From the NCBI GenBank assembly GCA_012514925.1, contig JAAYZI010000010.1, positions 1 to 7,054 on the forward strand: a DNA stretch of 7,054 bases. Reading direction: 5' to 3'. Below are positions 6,120 to 7,054 of this stretch, one piece after another. The translations under genes were made by a program, and so were the position numbers. Origin of the DNA: Deltaproteobacteria bacterium. GTDB taxonomy: Bacteria > Bdellovibrionota_C > UBA2361 > JAAYZI01. Position 1 is the first letter of the stretch. Each line of letters begins with the position of its first letter. The notes beneath the pieces were generated by a model, which worked only from the letters and a program-made list of their open reading frames with translations, did no database searches and was not told the origin of the DNA.

Positions 6120-6189
6120 AATTGTGTCACCGTCAATCTGAAAATGTAGATCTGGACCCCTATCTCACAGTTACTTAAAGAGCCGCGCT

Positions 6190-6213
6190 TTTACTTTCTC
6201 CGGAGAAAGTAAA
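6190..6213. repeat. Perfect 24-bp palindrome
   Basis: TTTACTTTCTCC is followed at once by its exact reverse complement GGAGAAAGTAAA, with no spacer. There is no T-tract on either side, so it is not a normal terminator. A zero-spacer dyad of two turns length fits a binding site for a homodimeric or tetrameric regulator, or a cruciform. It lies 249 bases before the fliL start. Confidence 0.8.
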
Positions 6214-6293
6214 GATGACCCTGCGTTATTACTGGAGCTGAAAACAGAATTATTGATCAATTCCACGCAATTTTTTTTATGATAATCGCACTG

Positions 6294-6323
6294 GTAACAG
6301 ATTGTAATCACCTAATTTATTAT
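6294..6323 (+). promoter_or_regulatory. Weak candidate sigma-70 promoter for fliL
   Basis: GTAACA (6294-6299, 4 of 6 matches to TTGACA) and TATTAT (6318-6323, 5 of 6 matches to TATAAT) are 18 bases apart in an AT-rich stretch. The start point would be near 6330, giving a leader of about 130 bases that contains all of repeat copy B. Confidence 0.25.
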
Positions 6324-6364
6324 TCATGTGAACAGATACCGATTACCGGATACAGCTGTTAAGA

Positions 6365-6452
6365 GAACCCCTTTTGGTGATAGTGCTATCTAAGCTGGTG
6401 GATGGTGTAGCTAGAGCGTAAATACAAGATACTTAACTTCAGTAACTGGAGG
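6365..6452 (+). repeat. Direct repeat copy B, fliL leader
   Basis: This is the partner of copy A at 4160-4220. Block 1 is 6365-6392 (GAACCCCTTTTGGT to GCTATCTA) and block 2 is 6427-6452 (AGATACTT to GTAACTGGAGG). The 34 bases between the blocks are 27 longer than in copy A. Here block 2 supplies the fliL Shine-Dalgarno sequence. AGCTGTTAA at 6354-6362, just upstream, also matches 4139-4147 at the end of rsmE, so the copied stretch may have included the rsmE tail. Confidence 0.65.
6448..6452 (+). promoter_or_regulatory. fliL ribosome binding site
   Basis: GGAGG lies 9 bases before GTG 6462 and decides that start over any later codon. It is the last part of direct repeat copy B. Confidence 0.8.
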
Positions 6453-6461
6453 AAAGAGATC

Positions 6462-7049
6462 GTGGCATCGGATGAAGAAAAGGACCAAGAGCTAGAGGGG
6501 CAGGAAGGAGAAGCGAAGCCCGCAAAGAGCAAAAAGAAGCTGATCATTATAGTGGCTGCCGTGCTGTTGGTGGTGGTGCTTGGTTTAGTCGGATTTATGT
6601 TCCTTGGTGGCAAGGAAGAGGGGTCTGCAGAGGGTGAGTCCGGTCAGGAGGAGGTCGAGCATGAAATGGCGCATGTGGAGATGAAGCCATTTGTTGTTAA
6701 TCTTTCAAGTACCACGAACTATCTTAAAGTTGTGCTTGTTTTGGAGTACGATCCAGTGATTGCCGCCGGCCCGGCAGGCTCACATGGCGCCGGGGGAGAA
6801 GGCGGCGGGGATGGACACGGTGGCGGTGATGCCGCTGGCCCGACATTGCCGGGTGTATTGGGGGCCAGGGAAGCCATGATCAACGACTCTATTATCAAAG
6901 TGCTCTCCTCTAAGACCGCTGAAACAGTGTTATCGCTCGATGGGAAAGAGGAGCTTAAGGAGGAGCTAATTGAGGCAATCAACGAGGCATCGGGTTTGGA
7001 TGATGCTCCTATTACAAATATTTACTTTCAAGATTTTATCACCCAGTAA
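6462..7049 (+). CDS. fliL: FliL, flagellar basal body-associated protein
   Basis: FliL is a single-pass inner-membrane protein that surrounds the stator units near the MS ring and supports motor torque. This 195-residue protein has an acidic then Lys-rich cytoplasmic N-terminus (1-26, ending AKSKKK), one membrane segment (about 27-48), a charged Glu/Gly linker and a periplasmic stomatin-like domain. Typical FliL blocks are seen: MKPFVVNLSSTTNYLKVVLVLEYD (74-97), REAMINDSIIKVLSSKTAETVLSLDGKEELKEELIEAINE (136-175) and the terminal ITNIYFQDFITQ. Between them lies an unusual insertion (about 99-131) rich in Gly, His and Ala (SHGAGGEGGGDGHGGGD). The GTG start is supported by GGAGG 9 bases upstream. 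In most flagellated bacteria fliM and fliN follow fliL, so the operon probably continues past the right edge, 5 bases after the stop. The insertion looks in-frame and natural. Confidence 0.93.
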   Translation: MASDEEKDQELEGQEGEAKPAKSKKKLIIIVAAVLLVVVLGLVGFMFLGGKEEGSAEGESGQEEVEHEMAHVEMKPFVVNLSSTTNYLKVVLVLEYDPVIAAGPAGSHGAGGEGGGDGHGGGDAAGPTLPGVLGAREAMINDSIIKVLSSKTAETVLSLDGKEELKEELIEAINEASGLDDAPITNIYFQDFITQ

Positions 7050-7054
7050 TTTCA

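Larger units (their letters stand above)
6085..6461. other. Intergenic region before fliL (377 bases)
   Basis: No credible gene is seen on either strand here. In order it holds the hairpin terminator after the secreted-protein gene, a perfect 24-bp palindrome (6190-6213), an ATTGATCAAT dyad (6251-6260) with an 8-T tract at 6271-6278, an AT-rich stretch with a candidate promoter (6294-6323), direct repeat copy B (6365-6452) and the fliL ribosome binding site. The length and number of dyads suggest a control region for the flagellar operon. Confidence 0.6.

Noticed and set aside
6403..6418. Second sigma-54 promoter before fliL (TGG-N10-GC)
   Set aside because: Only the GG and GC match; the TT before GC and the CAC after TGG are missing, so it is no better than chance.
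6085..6461. Cyclic-di-GMP or other known riboswitch before fliL
   Set aside because: I could not find the conserved core bases or helices of any riboswitch class I know.
6719..6982. Minus-strand Pro/Ser-rich open frame opposite fliL
   Set aside because: It is the reverse reading of the Gly-rich insertion. The + strand protein is clearly FliL.

Overview
The window is about 7 kb from a Gram-negative bacterium. It carries six protein genes, all on the + strand: the 3' end of rodA, an unknown exported protein, a GlpD-like FAD oxidoreductase, rsmE, a secreted multidomain protein and fliL. A diderm flagellated organism fits the SEDS polymerase RodA, the Sec signal peptides, a well-formed sigma-54 promoter and the FliL protein. 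The Thr-rich 'TTTT...STTLP' linker and the RsmE subtype (N-terminus like MN-I-I-L) suggest the old deltaproteobacterial grouping. That placement is inference from style, not proof.

Positions 1-1963 form a cell-wall operon tail. rodA enters from the left edge and overlaps by 4 bases (ATGA) with an exported protein of 412 residues that I do not recognise. The 240-base gap that follows holds a candidate terminator for this operon. It also holds a possible convergent minus-strand unit (extended -10, a 25-codon ORF, and a hairpin with U-tract) that would be antisense to the end of the unknown gene.

Positions 2204-4161 hold the FAD oxidoreductase and rsmE, closely spaced and probably co-transcribed. 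The oxidoreductase may be read from a leaderless mRNA. It keeps the FAD-binding parts of the glycerol-3-phosphate dehydrogenase family but has lost some expected substrate-side residues.

Positions 4162-6119 are the most unusual part. A GG-N10-GC sigma-54 promoter precedes a secreted protein with a pure Thr linker, eight mature cysteines, calcium-loop (EF-hand-like) motifs and a separate C-terminal domain; a strong hairpin follows it. Diverged direct repeats (42 of 54 positions identical in two blocks, 11 of 12 differences being transitions) lie on both sides of this gene, one after rsmE and one directly before fliL. The gene and its promoter therefore look like a cassette between copies of one leader sequence.

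Positions 6120-7054 hold an AT-rich intergenic stretch with a perfect 24-bp palindrome, then fliL, which has a long Gly/His-rich insertion. fliL probably opens a flagellar operon that runs off the right edge. I see no tRNA, rRNA, CRISPR array, transposase or phage gene.
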